Assembly (NCBI GenBank): GCA_011375345.1
Contig: DRLM01000087.1
Location: 1 to 35,620, forward strand
Source: Gammaproteobacteria bacterium
Lineage (GTDB): Bacteria; Pseudomonadota; Gammaproteobacteria; DRLM01
Direction: 5' to 3'
Length of the DNA stretch: 35,620 bases
The number at the start of each line of letters is the position of its first letter. The first letter of the stretch is position 1. The notes under the pieces are model-generated. The model was not told the DNA's origin, made no database searches, and saw nothing but the letters and a program-made list of their open reading frames with translations. A program made the position numbers and the translations under genes. This document shows positions 8,721 through 16,975 of the stretch, piece after piece.

Positions 8721-9353
8721 TCAACCCCGCTCCGGCGGCCCGCCGAACTGCCGCGCCGCGAAATGCAGCAGCGCATGCCGGCCGCGCAGGCCCAGTTTTT
8801 TGGCGATGTGGCCGCGGTGGTTGTCCACGGTGCGCACGCTGATATTGAGCTGCGCGGCGATCTCGCGGCTGGTTTTGTACTCCCCCACCAGTTTGACGAT
8901 GCGCCACTCGGCAGGCGTCAACAGGCCCGGCGCGGCGGGGGCGTCACCCGAAGCGGGATCGGACGCCAAGGCCCGGCTGAGATAACGCCGCCCGGCCCGC
9001 ACCTCGGCCAGGCATTTCAGCAGCTCGTCTGCGGCATCCTCTTTGAGCAGGTAGGCGCTGGCGCCCAAATCGAAGGCCCGCTCCATCAGGCGGGCATCGT
9101 CGTGCAGGGTGAGGATGACGAAGCGGGGCGCGCCGGGCCGGCGGCCCGCTTCGGCGAGCACATCGAAACCGTCCGCCCGCGGCATGCTGAGATCCAGCAG
9201 GGCCACTTCGGGGGAGTGCTGTCTGATGTGCGCCAGGGCCTCGAGGCCGTCCGCCGCCTCGGTGCAGACACAGCCCTCCACCGCCTCCAGCACTTCGCGC
9301 ACGCCGCGGCGAAACAGCGGGTGATCGTCGGCGATCAACACCCGCACGCTCAT
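8721..9353 (-). CDS. NarL/FixJ-family response regulator
   Basis: A two-domain transcription factor of 210 residues. The receiver domain (1-120) opens MSVRVLIADDHPLFRRGV, supplying the acidic pocket. The phospho-acceptor is the aspartate in VALLDLSMPRADGFD, followed by the conserved T in FVILTLHDD and K in YLLKEDAADE. The C-terminal LuxR-type helix-turn-helix is LLTPAEWRIVKLVGEYKTSREIAAQLNISVRTVDNHRGHIAKKLGL. Its start overlaps the kinase stop by four bases (ATGA), so the pair is translationally coupled. Target genes are unknown; the adjacent lipoprotein is the nearest candidate. The input signal cannot be read from the sequence. Confidence 0.95.
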   Translation of the reverse strand: MSVRVLIADDHPLFRRGVREVLEAVEGCVCTEAADGLEALAHIRQHSPEVALLDLSMPRADGFDVLAEAGRRPGAPRFVILTLHDDARLMERAFDLGASAYLLKEDAADELLKCLAEVRAGRRYLSRALASDPASGDAPAAPGLLTPAEWRIVKLVGEYKTSREIAAQLNISVRTVDNHRGHIAKKLGLRGRHALLHFAARQFGGPPERG

Positions 9354-11251
9354 GGCGCCACCGCGGGGAAGGTGAGCATCACCCGGAAACCGTGGGGGAC
9401 CACATTTTCAAAGCGGGCCTTACCGCCCAGCAGGGTGGCCCGTTCGGCGATGCTGGCCAGGCCCAGGCCGGCCGCGGGGGACGGCCCGCGACCACGGCCG
9501 TCGTCGGTCACGGAAAAGACCCATTCCATCCCGCGCCGGCGCAGGGCCAGCTCGATGCGACGGGCGCCGCTGTGGCGCTGGGCGTTGTTCAGAGCTTCCT
9601 GGGCCACCCGGTACACATGCAGATCGGCCCCGGGCGGCAGCGCCCCGCTATCCTCGTCCAACTGCACCAGGCAGACAATACCGGTCTGCGCCTCGGTGCG
9701 CTCGGCGATGGCTTCGATGGCGGCGGCCCAGCCCAGCTTGTCCAGGATCGAGGGGTGCAGACGATGGGACAGGGCACGGACCTCCTCCACCGCCTCCCGC
9801 GCCGCCGCCTCCAGGGATGCCGGCACGGCCGCGCCGTCCCCCCGCCGCAAGCGCCGCAGGGCGTTGGTGAGAAACGAGAGAGTCTGCCCCACACCGTCGT
9901 GCAACTCGGCGGCGAGGCGGCGGCGTTCCCCGTCCTGGGCCTCGATCAATTGCCGGGAAAAACGCTGCCGTGCCCGGCTGGCCGCACGCTCCGCCCTCAG
10001 CAGCCGCCCACGGACAGCGGCGCGTTCTTCCCGCATGACATTGATACGATCAGCCAGGGCGAACGACAGCAGGATGGACGACAAGGCCGCGCCAATGATG
10101 AACAAGTGCTCGCTCCAGAAAGACGGTTCCAGCCAGGCCATGGCCCGCGCTGCCAGCCACACGGTGCCGGGCAGCAGGGGCAGATACGCCAGCAGGGCGT
10201 AACGCGCCGGCCGGTAACCCGCCCGCCAGGCGGCCCACAGGGGCAGTGGAATCAGCAGCACCACCACCAAGCCCATCACCGGCAGTATGCCGAACACGGG
10301 CGCCGGCCCCAGCAGTGCCACAGCCAGGGCCAGCACCAAAGCCAGATTGCTCAGCCACCGGAACAGGCGGTCCATGCGCGGCGCGTAGCGGTGCATGCGG
10401 CCCATGCGGCGGGTGAAACGCAGCCCGGCGGCCATGCACAACCACAGGGCCAAGGTGGCGGCCCGGTCCGCCAGCGCCGGCCACTGGGGCCACAGATACA
10501 GGCTGCCGAAGCCGTCCAGGGAAAACTGAAAGGCGGTGAAACTGGCCAAATACAGGGCAAACCAGAGATAAGCCGCGTCACGGGTGGTGGGGAAAAGAAA
10601 GAGGTTGTACAGCATCAGGGCCACCAGTACCCCGTAGGCCAGGCCGTTGACCAACACCCGGTCCTGAGTGTGGCGCGCCAGGGCGTCTTCCCGCCACAGG
10701 CTCAACGGCACCATGATAGAGGTGCTGCTTTGCACCCGCAGCAGCACCTCGGTGACCGCACCCGCCCGCAGCGGCAGCCTGAAAGCGGGATAGGGATGAC
10801 GCCAGGCCAGATCCGCATGGGGATGACGGTCCCCCGCAACCTGGTGAGACCAGGGGCCGGCACCCACGCGGTGGTAAAGATCAATATGGTCGAGCTGGGT
10901 GTAGGCCAACTCCAGCCACCAGGCCGCCGTCTCCGCCCGTGCTGTCAGACGCAGCCGGAACCAGTACGGCGCGGCGCGGCGCGGGTACACCGCCCGCGGT
11001 GGTGCGGGCCGGAAGGCGGCACGCCCCCCGGTCAGGGCGCGGATGTCCAGGGTTCCGTCATCGCCTGTGAACCACTCCAGCCGGTCCTGCACCGTGACCG
11101 GGGAGCGGGCACCGTCCAGCACCACCAGCGCCGCCCCGGCTTCGCCACCAAACAGCACCCAGGCCAACACGGCGAACCCGGGCAACACAACGACGCACCG
11201 CTTCAGCGTGCTGACACGCCCCGCCCCACCTCCCGGCCGGGAAAGCACCAC
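9350..11251 (-). CDS. Membrane sensor histidine kinase, 7TMR-DISM / HisKA_3 type
   Basis: It is the partner kinase of the downstream NarL-type regulator. A signal peptide (KRCVVVLPGFAVLAWVLFGGEAGA) precedes a periplasmic 7TMR-DISMED2-like beta domain (about 40-180; WFRLRLTARAETAAWWLELAY). This is followed by seven apolar helices (about 190-390, beginning NGLAYGVLVALMLYNLFLF). The cytoplasmic part has HisKA_3 with ERRRLAAELHDGVGQ (phospho-acceptor His near residue 451). Its HATPase domain carries EALNNAQRHSGA, VTDDGRGRG and GLGLASIAERATLLGG. The start is uncertain: the frame is open far upstream across thpR. GTG 11251 or 11248, just past the thpR stop, keeps the signal peptide's charged region. 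Periplasmic 7TMR-DISM domains are thought to bind carbohydrate-like or other small ligands. Confidence 0.9.
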   Translation of the reverse strand: MVLSRPGGGAGRVSTLKRCVVVLPGFAVLAWVLFGGEAGAALVVLDGARSPVTVQDRLEWFTGDDGTLDIRALTGGRAAFRPAPPRAVYPRRAAPYWFRLRLTARAETAAWWLELAYTQLDHIDLYHRVGAGPWSHQVAGDRHPHADLAWRHPYPAFRLPLRAGAVTEVLLRVQSSTSIMVPLSLWREDALARHTQDRVLVNGLAYGVLVALMLYNLFLFPTTRDAAYLWFALYLASFTAFQFSLDGFGSLYLWPQWPALADRAATLALWLCMAAGLRFTRRMGRMHRYAPRMDRLFRWLSNLALVLALAVALLGPAPVFGILPVMGLVVVLLIPLPLWAAWRAGYRPARYALLAYLPLLPGTVWLAARAMAWLEPSFWSEHLFIIGAALSSILLSFALADRINVMREERAAVRGRLLRAERAASRARQRFSRQLIEAQDGERRRLAAELHDGVGQTLSFLTNALRRLRRGDGAAVPASLEAAAREAVEEVRALSHRLHPSILDKLGWAAAIEAIAERTEAQTGIVCLVQLDEDSGALPPGADLHVYRVAQEALNNAQRHSGARRIELALRRRGMEWVFSVTDDGRGRGPSPAAGLGLASIAERATLLGGKARFENVVPHGFRVMLTFPAVAP

Positions 11252-11253
11252 TA

Positions 11254-11790
11254 TCAAGCCAGGGGCCACGTGCGCAGCACCCGATAGCGGGCGCCGGCGG
11301 CATCCAGCTCCGAGGCCACCAATGCGAAATCCCTCACCGGCCAGGACACAGCGACGGCCATCTGCCGCAAGGCGCCCGGCGGCTTGCGCAGTTTGCGAAA
11401 GAGGGTCAGGTGGACGGCGTAGGGACGCGTTTCCGCTGTCACAGCGCAGGCCTGCTGGGCATCCCGGAGACCGCCCACCAGATGCCGCAGGGGGGCAGGA
11501 GGGACACCGCAACCCAGCCACAGCACCTGCGACCGGCGCCAGTAGCCATAGCGATCCAGCCTGAGCGTAAACGGCGGAATACGCAGCGCCGCTGCGGCCT
11601 GCTCCAGGCACGCCCGGCGCGGCGGATCTGTGGCGCCCAGAAACGCCAGGGTGAGGTGCAGATTTTCCTTGAGGGTGGGGCGGCCGGGCAGCTCACCCAA
11701 GGCGGCCCGCGCCCGCAGCAGCGCCGCGCGCACAGTATCATCCGGCCACAGGGCGAAAAACAGCCGGGGCACGTCAGCCTCGCAAGACAT
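11254..11790 (-). CDS. thpR: RNA 2',3'-cyclic phosphodiesterase / 2'-5' RNA ligase family
   Basis: A 178-residue member of the 2H phosphoesterase superfamily. The two catalytic HxTx motifs are visible: ENLHLTLAFLG (about residue 44) and YAVHLTLFRK (about 126). The family opens 2',3'-cyclic phosphates and can join or cut 2'-5' linked RNA in vitro; its cellular role is unclear. It overlaps the end of pncC by 17 bases, and its stop almost touches the kinase start, so these genes share a transcript. ATG 11790 has only a poor ribosome binding site, consistent with coupling to pncC. Confidence 0.9.
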   Translation of the reverse strand: MSCEADVPRLFFALWPDDTVRAALLRARAALGELPGRPTLKENLHLTLAFLGATDPPRRACLEQAAAALRIPPFTLRLDRYGYWRRSQVLWLGCGVPPAPLRHLVGGLRDAQQACAVTAETRPYAVHLTLFRKLRKPPGALRQMAVAVSWPVRDFALVASELDAAGARYRVLRTWPLA

Positions 11791-12298
11791 GGTCCAGCAT
11801 ACCGTCCAGGGCCGCCCCCACCGCCCGCCGGCGCACCACTTCGCGGCTGCCCGGGAAACGCCGGTTCTGGACAGACGCCGGCCGCCCCGTAAGTGCCCAG
11901 GCGAGACACACGGTCCCCACCGGCTTGTCCGGGCTGCCCCCGCCAGGACCGGCGATGCCGCTGACAGCCAGAGCCGCCTGGGCGTGGCTGTGACACAAAG
12001 CCCCGCTGACCATTTCCGCCACGGTTTCCAGGCTCACCGCACCGTGACGGGCCAACGTGTCCGCGGCCACGCCCAGCATCTCCATCTTGGCGGCATTGGA
12101 ATAGGTGACGAAACCCCGCTCAAACCAACGGGAACTGCCGGGAATGGCCGTCACGGCCTGTGCCACCCAGCCCCCCGTGCACGATTCCGCGGTGGCCAAC
12201 ATCCAGCCACGGGCCAAAAGCGCCTCCCCCAGCCGCTCCACCTGCGCCCGCAGGCGGGCGGCGGAGGCGTCGTTGTGCGTCGGTGCGGTGTTGTTCAT
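11774..12298 (-). CDS. pncC: Nicotinamide-nucleotide amidase (CinA C-terminal family)
   Basis: PncC deamidates NMN to nicotinate mononucleotide in NAD recycling. The 174-residue protein is a stand-alone CinA C-terminal domain with the family motifs LATAESCTGGWVAQAVTAIPGSS, FERGFVTYSNAAKMEMLGV and AVSGIAGPGGGSPDKPVGTV. ATG 12298 is preferred over an in-frame TTG at 12310, though neither has a clear ribosome binding site. The promoter should lie in the roughly 200-base gap shared with divergent psd. In many gammaproteobacteria this gene directly precedes recA; here 5 kb of other genes intervene. Confidence 0.92.
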   Translation of the reverse strand: MNNTAPTHNDASAARLRAQVERLGEALLARGWMLATAESCTGGWVAQAVTAIPGSSRWFERGFVTYSNAAKMEMLGVAADTLARHGAVSLETVAEMVSGALCHSHAQAALAVSGIAGPGGGSPDKPVGTVCLAWALTGRPASVQNRRFPGSREVVRRRAVGAALDGMLDHVLRG

Positions 12299-12498
12299 GA
12301 TGCGCGCCAAATTGTCCGATATAGGGTACTATTGCCGTCCCTGAAATCCTCTGCCACACCATGATAAACCAGCAGTACCGAAAACCGGGCCGTTTTTCGG
12401 CAACGGGACGGGGCGGGCTCGTCGCCGCAAAGCCCGCGCCGCCGCGCTGTTTTCCCACTGGACGCCCGCTCTGTCTGCGCCTTGCCCTGAGTTGAACC

Positions 12499-13413
12499 AT
12501 GCAAGAGATGTCCACCAAAGCGCCGCCCTCCCGGGCCGCGGCCCGCCACTGGCTGAATGTTTTTCGTTTGTGGGACCAGTATCTGACCCCGCACCATCTG
12601 CTCACCCGCCTGATGCTGCGCGCCACGCGGGTGCGGGCGGCCTGGTTCAAGAACTGGCAGATCCGCTGGTTCGTAAAACGCTACGGCGTGAATCTGGACG
12701 AGACACCGGAAACCCGGCCCGAGGCCTATCCCTGTTTCAATGCCTTTTTCACCCGCCCGCTGAAACCGGGGCTGCGGCCCCTGCCCACGGACCCCAACAC
12801 AGTCATCAGCCCGGTGGACGGCACGGTGAGCCAGCTGGGCACAATACACGGTGAGCGCCTCTTTCAGGCCAAGGGCCATCGCTTTGATCTCGCCACCCTG
12901 CTGGGCGGCGCCGCCGAACGGGCGGCGCCCTTCCGCGAGGGACTGTTCGCCACCGTGTATCTGGCGCCGCGGGACTACCACCGCATTCACATGCCCATGG
13001 ATGGCGTGCTGCAGGAGACCGTCTACCTGCCCGGCCGGCTGTTCAGCGTCAGCCCCCGCACGGTCTCAGCGGTACCTGCACTGTTCGCCCGCAATGAACG
13101 CCTGGTGGCGGTTTTCTCCACCGACTGCGGTCCCATGGCGGTGATTCTGGTGGGCGCGATGTTCGTGGCGGGCATGGAAACGGTGTGGGATCCCACCCCG
13201 ACTTTGAGCGGCGGGAAGAAAGTGGCAAAGCACTTCGGCAACGCCGAACCCCAGATCAAGCTGGCGCGGGGGGAGGAACTGGGACGCTTCAATATGGGAT
13301 CGACGGTGATCGTTCTGCTGCCCGCCCGGCGCTACACCCTGGCCGCCGGACTGCGCGCCAACAGCAGCATCAAAATGGGACAAAGCCTGGCCCGGCGCCT
13401 CAGGCCCGCCTAA
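12499..13413 (+). CDS. psd: Phosphatidylserine decarboxylase proenzyme
   Basis: Psd converts phosphatidylserine to phosphatidylethanolamine at the inner membrane. Family motifs are NAFFTRPLKPGLRP, VISPVDGTVSQLG, YLAPRDYHRIHMPMDG and KHFGNAEPQIKLARGEELGRFNMGSTVIVLL. The enzyme self-cleaves at the Gly-Ser bond of the LGST motif to form a pyruvoyl group. Here that motif reads MGST, and the essential G-S pair is intact. At 304 residues it is slightly longer than the enteric enzyme's conserved part. ATG 12508 is an alternative start. It is divergent from pncC and convergent with the PilZ gene; a short GC hairpin (13430-13445) lies after the stop. Confidence 0.95.
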   Translation: MQEMSTKAPPSRAAARHWLNVFRLWDQYLTPHHLLTRLMLRATRVRAAWFKNWQIRWFVKRYGVNLDETPETRPEAYPCFNAFFTRPLKPGLRPLPTDPNTVISPVDGTVSQLGTIHGERLFQAKGHRFDLATLLGGAAERAAPFREGLFATVYLAPRDYHRIHMPMDGVLQETVYLPGRLFSVSPRTVSAVPALFARNERLVAVFSTDCGPMAVILVGAMFVAGMETVWDPTPTLSGGKKVAKHFGNAEPQIKLARGEELGRFNMGSTVIVLLPARRYTLAAGLRANSSIKMGQSLARRLRPA

Positions 13414-13474
13414 GGCCGCAAGCGCCGCCCCCCTGGGGCCAGGGGAAACACCGCACGCGGGGCCGTACCGGCAA

Positions 13475-13822
13475 TCAGGCCGGATGCGCTTGCACGGCGG
13501 CGGCTTCCCGGGTGACCCGCAACAGCTCCTGCAGCGAACGGAAGGTGGTGGCGTCAAAATCGCGGAACATCATGCCCGCCCCTTCCGGGGTCACACGCAC
13601 CACTTTTGCTTTCACCTTGTGCCGGGTGGCGGTCCCGCCGCTGCCCAGTGTGAAAGTAAGTTCCACAGGCGCATCCAGCTGCCACACATCCGCTTTGGGG
13701 AATTCGACAAAAACGCCCCCCAGGGCCAGATCGCGGGTATGAGTTCCAATTTCCTCGGCACCGGAACCGGACACGCTCACCGGCAGGCTGACACGCGCCC
13801 GCGTGGTCCATCGTTTCTCCAT
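13475..13822 (-). CDS. PilZ-domain protein
   Basis: A single-domain cyclic-di-GMP effector candidate of 115 residues. The N-terminal KRWTTRARVSLPVSV gives the arginine-rich RxxxR-type loop. TRDLALGGVFVEFP supplies the D/NxS/AxxG-like turn (with Ala for Ser), and VKAKVVRVTPEGAGMMFRDFD closes the barrel. Together these favour cyclic-di-GMP binding, though the Ala could weaken it. ATG 13822 gives the usual short N-terminus; ATG 13852 would add ten residues. It is monocistronic, with a 300-base leader region. Its output is unknown; PilZ proteins of this size act on motility, pili or polysaccharide. Confidence 0.85.
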   Translation of the reverse strand: MEKRWTTRARVSLPVSVSGSGAEEIGTHTRDLALGGVFVEFPKADVWQLDAPVELTFTLGSGGTATRHKVKAKVVRVTPEGAGMMFRDFDATTFRSLQELLRVTREAAAVQAHPA

Positions 13823-14124
13823 GTTCCTACCCAATTTTCGAAGTGTCTGCATAGGATTCTAGATTATTTTTGTATGGAATCACGGGTACGGCCCTGTACC
13901 CATGCTCCCTGCTGACCAGCACTGAACCCGCCTCCCTTCCGTGAGTGCATTTGAACATCATTGTCCATGGCGCTCAAGGGTTTAAACCCCGCACCTGAAA
14001 TGAATCAGCAAAAATCACACCGGATTGCTGAGATATAGCGGAAAAACGGCTTCCATGCCGGCACCTCGGAAACCGCCATGCCGTCCGCACAAGAAAAATG
14101 TAAGCAATACCGACAGACGGGCAG
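13823..14124. other. Spacer between PilZ gene and epmA
   Basis: No gene is supported. The PilZ gene's promoter should lie at the left end, where the sequence is A/T-rich (13850-13880). A 6-bp hairpin GGGTAC/GTACCC (13884-13901) and a palindromic GGGTTTAAACCC (13977-13988) are present. Nothing resembles a clear terminator for epmA. Confidence 0.5.
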
Positions 14125-15099
14125 TCAGGCCCGGTGCACGGGAAACGCCAGAATCTCGTCAAGCCTGGACCGGCCCAGGAGCACCAGTAACAAACGGTCC
14201 AGGCCCAGGGCAACACCGGAACATTCCGGCAATCCGTGGGCCAGGGCGGCGAGCAGGCGGGTATCCGGGGGCACTGCGGCCAGGCCCAGGGAGCGACGGC
14301 GGGCGTTGTCCTGCCCGAACCGGCGCGTCTGCTCCACCGGGTCGGTCAGTTCCTGAAAACCGTTGGCCAGCTCCACCCCCTCAACGAACAGTTCAAACCG
14401 CTCCGCCACCGCAACGGCACCCGGGCGGATGCGGGCAAGCATGGCCTGGGTGGAGGGGAAATCAAACACAAACTGCGGCCCCGCGCGGCCCAGCTCCGGC
14501 TCCACGCAATGGGACCACAAATAGTGCAGGCAGGTATCGCGCCCGTCGTCTGCGGCGGTGCCGGCATGCAGCCCCCGCTGCAGCGCCAAACGTCTGAGTT
14601 CAGCGTCCTCCACCGCCATGGGGTCCACCCCCACGTGGTTCCCGAAGGCCTCGCGATAGCTGGTGCTGGTGGCCGCGCCCAGACCCACTCGGGCAAGCAG
14701 ATCCGCCACCTCGTCCATCAGGGCACGGTAACCCAGCCCCGGGCGATACCACTCCAACAGGCTGAACTCGGGATTGTGCAGGCGGCCCCGTTCGCCGTTG
14801 CGAAAAGCCTTGCAGATTTGAAAAATGGGCCCGCTGCCGGCCGCCAGCAGGCGTTTCATGGCGAACTCGGGGGAGGTCTGCAAATACAGCGGCACCGCAT
14901 CCGTGGCGCCGGGATCGTGGTAATGGGTGACGAAATTTTGCAGATGGGGATCCGCCGCCCCGCAGGCCGCCATCACGGGGGTGTCCACCTCCAGCACACC
15001 GCGTTCGGAAAAAAACGCACGCAGCTCCGCCAGCAAGCGGGCCCGGGCATGCAAGGCCTCCACATCGGCGCTGGGACGCCAGTCATCACCAGGGGTCAA
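14125..15099 (-). CDS. epmA: EF-P lysine ligase EpmA (PoxA/GenX)
   Basis: EpmA, a class II lysyl-tRNA-synthetase paralogue without an anticodon domain, ligates (R)-beta-lysine to Lys34 of EF-P. Visible features are VLEVDTPVM, LQTSPEFAMKRLLAAGSGPIFQICKAFRNGERGRLHNPEFSLLEWYRPG (motif 2) and ELANGFQELTDPVEQ, ending with motif 3 GVALGLDRLLLVLLG. The protein has 324 residues. The start is an unusual TTG at 15099: GAGGGG lies seven bases upstream and the N-terminus then aligns with the enteric protein (DWRPSA versus SWQPSA). It lies 11 bases downstream of efp, so substrate and ligase are cotranscribed. Confidence 0.95.
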   Translation of the reverse strand: MTPGDDWRPSADVEALHARARLLAELRAFFSERGVLEVDTPVMAACGAADPHLQNFVTHYHDPGATDAVPLYLQTSPEFAMKRLLAAGSGPIFQICKAFRNGERGRLHNPEFSLLEWYRPGLGYRALMDEVADLLARVGLGAATSTSYREAFGNHVGVDPMAVEDAELRRLALQRGLHAGTAADDGRDTCLHYLWSHCVEPELGRAGPQFVFDFPSTQAMLARIRPGAVAVAERFELFVEGVELANGFQELTDPVEQTRRFGQDNARRRSLGLAAVPPDTRLLAALAHGLPECSGVALGLDRLLLVLLGRSRLDEILAFPVHRA

Positions 15100-15110
15100 A
15101 GCAGGACCCC

Positions 15111-15680
15111 TCAGGCTTTGGCGCGGGACACGTACTCACCGCTGCGGGTGTCCACTTTCAACACATCGCCTTCTTCGATGAACAAAGGCACACGGATGAC
15201 CGCGCCGGTTTCCAGCGTTGCCGGCTTGCCGCCTCCGCCCGACGTGTCCCCGCGCACGCCGGGATCGGTTTCAGTCACTGTCAGCTCGACGAAGTTGGGC
15301 GCCGTCACCGTGAGGGGCGCATTGTTCCACAAGGTCACCAGACACATTTCCTGGCCCTTGAGCCATTTGGCCGCATCGCCCATGGCCGCTTCGCTGGCGG
15401 CGAATTGCTCGAAGGTGTCTGGCACCATGAAGTGGTAGAATTCGCCGTCGCTGTAAAGGTATTGCATTTCGGTGTCCATCACGTCCGCGCCTTCCACGCT
15501 TTCCCCCGACTTGAACGTGCGCTCCACCACGCGGCCGGTTTTCAGGTTGCGCAGCTTGACGCGGTTGAAAGCCTGGCCCTTGCCGGGTTTGACGAATTCG
15601 TTTTCGATGATGGCGTAGGGATCACCATCGAGGATCAGTTTCAAGCCGCTGCGGAATTCGTTGGTACTAAACGTCGCCAT
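15111..15680 (-). CDS. efp: Translation elongation factor P
   Basis: EF-P enters the ribosomal E site and relieves stalling at polyproline. The 189-residue protein shows [38 protein letters not shown]. The modified residue is K34 within PGKGQ, exactly at the beta-lysylation site. OB domains II and III follow ([53 protein letters not shown]). ATG 15680 has GAGGA five bases upstream. Its presence beside epmA and epmB confirms the beta-lysine route rather than the EarP rhamnosylation route. Confidence 0.97.
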   Translation of the reverse strand: MATFSTNEFRSGLKLILDGDPYAIIENEFVKPGKGQAFNRVKLRNLKTGRVVERTFKSGESVEGADVMDTEMQYLYSDGEFYHFMVPDTFEQFAASEAAMGDAAKWLKGQEMCLVTLWNNAPLTVTAPNFVELTVTETDPGVRGDTSGGGGKPATLETGAVIRVPLFIEEGDVLKVDTRSGEYVSRAKA

Positions 15681-15856
15681 AACATCCTCTGATAAGTTAA
15701 ATTAACCGGCTTGCACCGCAGGCCTGCGGCCAAGCGCAAGGAGCAGGATCTCGCGCCCGCCCCCGGGGGGGGAATGCCGTCCCGCCGCATCGCGGGAGAG
15801 GGATTGTTCAACACCCGCCGGACCCGCCACCGCAGAGACAAAAAAGCGCTTTTTTT
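15681..15856. promoter_or_regulatory. Divergent efp / epmB promoter region
   Basis: The gap serves efp (minus) and epmB (plus). Close to efp is an A/T-rich stretch (15690-15706) suited to a -10 element. At 15716-15729 lies a perfect 14-bp palindrome CCGCAGGCCTGCGG, which could be an operator or a hairpin in the efp leader. A further stem TCCCGC/GCGGGA lies at 15779-15796. Confidence 0.5.
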
Positions 15857-16861
15857 ATGGTACAGCCAAACCCCGTCCCCGTGCAGCGCCCCGCCTGGCA
15901 GCTGGCCCTGCAAAATGCCGTACGCGACCCCGCAGAACTCTTGCGCGAGCTGGCGCTGCCGCCCTCTTTGGCCGGTTCCGGCCCGCGCGGCCTTGCCTTT
16001 CCGCTGCGGGTACCCCGGTCTTATGTCGGGCGCATGAGAAAAGGGGATCCCCATGACCCCCTGCTCCGCCAGGTGCTCATCACGGCGGCGGAAGAACAAC
16101 GGGTGGCAGGTTTTTCCGCTGATCCCGTGGGCGACCTCCGCGCCATGACCGTGCCGGGCCTGCTGCACAAATATCACGGCCGGGCGCTGCTGCTCACTAC
16201 CGGCACCTGCGCCATCCACTGCCGCTATTGCTTTCGCCGGCACTTCCCCTATCAGGAGACCAAAGCTGCCGACCCGGGCTGGGAAGCGGCCCTGGCTTAC
16301 ATCGCCGCCGACCCCACCATTGCGGAAATCATACTCAGTGGCGGCGACCCCCTGACACTCAGCGACCCAAAACTGGCGGCACTGGTCTCCCGCCTGGAGC
16401 GCCTGCCCGGGCTCAAGCGCCTGCGCATCCACACCCGCCTGCCCATCGTGCTACCGGAACGGGTGACCCCTGAACTCGTGGCGTTATTGGGGGAGACGCG
16501 CCTCAAGTCCGTCGTCGTGGTGCATGCCAACCACCCCCAGGAACTTGACGGCGGGCAGGTGCGCCAGGCCCTGCTGGCGCTGACAGCCACCGGCAGCAGC
16601 ATACTGAACCAAACCGTGCTCCTGGCGGGCATCAATGATCAGGCCGACACCCTGGCCCGGCTCAGCGAAGCATTGTTTGACCACGGGGTACTGCCGTATT
16701 ATCTGCACAGCCTGGATCCGGTGCAGGGCGCCGCCCACTTCCGGGTCAGCGACCAGGAGGCCCGCCGCATCGTTCAATCCCTGCGCCGGCGCCTGCCCGG
16801 TTATCTCGTGCCGCGCTTGGTGCGCGAAGTGGCCGGCGAAGAGGCGAAGCACCCGCTGTGA
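15857..16861 (+). CDS. epmB: EF-P (R)-beta-lysylation protein EpmB
   Basis: EpmB is a radical SAM and PLP enzyme that isomerises (S)-alpha-lysine to (R)-beta-lysine for EF-P modification. The iron-sulfur motif CAIHCRYCFRRHFPYQE fits CX3CX2C. GLLHKYHGRALLLTTGTC precedes it, and EIILSGGDPLTL and LRIHTRLPIVLPERVTP follow. The PLP lysine region is near the C-terminus. At 334 residues it is close to the enteric 342 and lacks the long extensions of catabolic lysine 2,3-aminomutases. It is divergent from efp and followed in the same direction by a PilZ-like protein gene. Confidence 0.94.
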   Translation: MVQPNPVPVQRPAWQLALQNAVRDPAELLRELALPPSLAGSGPRGLAFPLRVPRSYVGRMRKGDPHDPLLRQVLITAAEEQRVAGFSADPVGDLRAMTVPGLLHKYHGRALLLTTGTCAIHCRYCFRRHFPYQETKAADPGWEAALAYIAADPTIAEIILSGGDPLTLSDPKLAALVSRLERLPGLKRLRIHTRLPIVLPERVTPELVALLGETRLKSVVVVHANHPQELDGGQVRQALLALTATGSSILNQTVLLAGINDQADTLARLSEALFDHGVLPYYLHSLDPVQGAAHFRVSDQEARRIVQSLRRRLPGYLVPRLVREVAGEEAKHPL

Positions 16862-16975
16862 ACAAATATCATCAAACCTCAAGTGCCGGGTAACATACCC
16901 ACTGACTCAGCTTTTGAAACAGTCCATGTGCCCGATTCACCAAAGCCCTCGCTGACACCCAGGAATCCACCGCTT

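Noticed and set aside
8559-11287. Long plus-strand open frames opposite the response regulator and kinase
   Set aside because: They oppose genes with intact catalytic motifs and have shadow composition.
13279-13320. A damaged self-cleavage site in phosphatidylserine decarboxylase (MGST instead of LGST)
   Set aside because: The cleaved Gly-Ser pair and following Thr are intact, and Leu-to-Met at the first position is a mild change compatible with activity.
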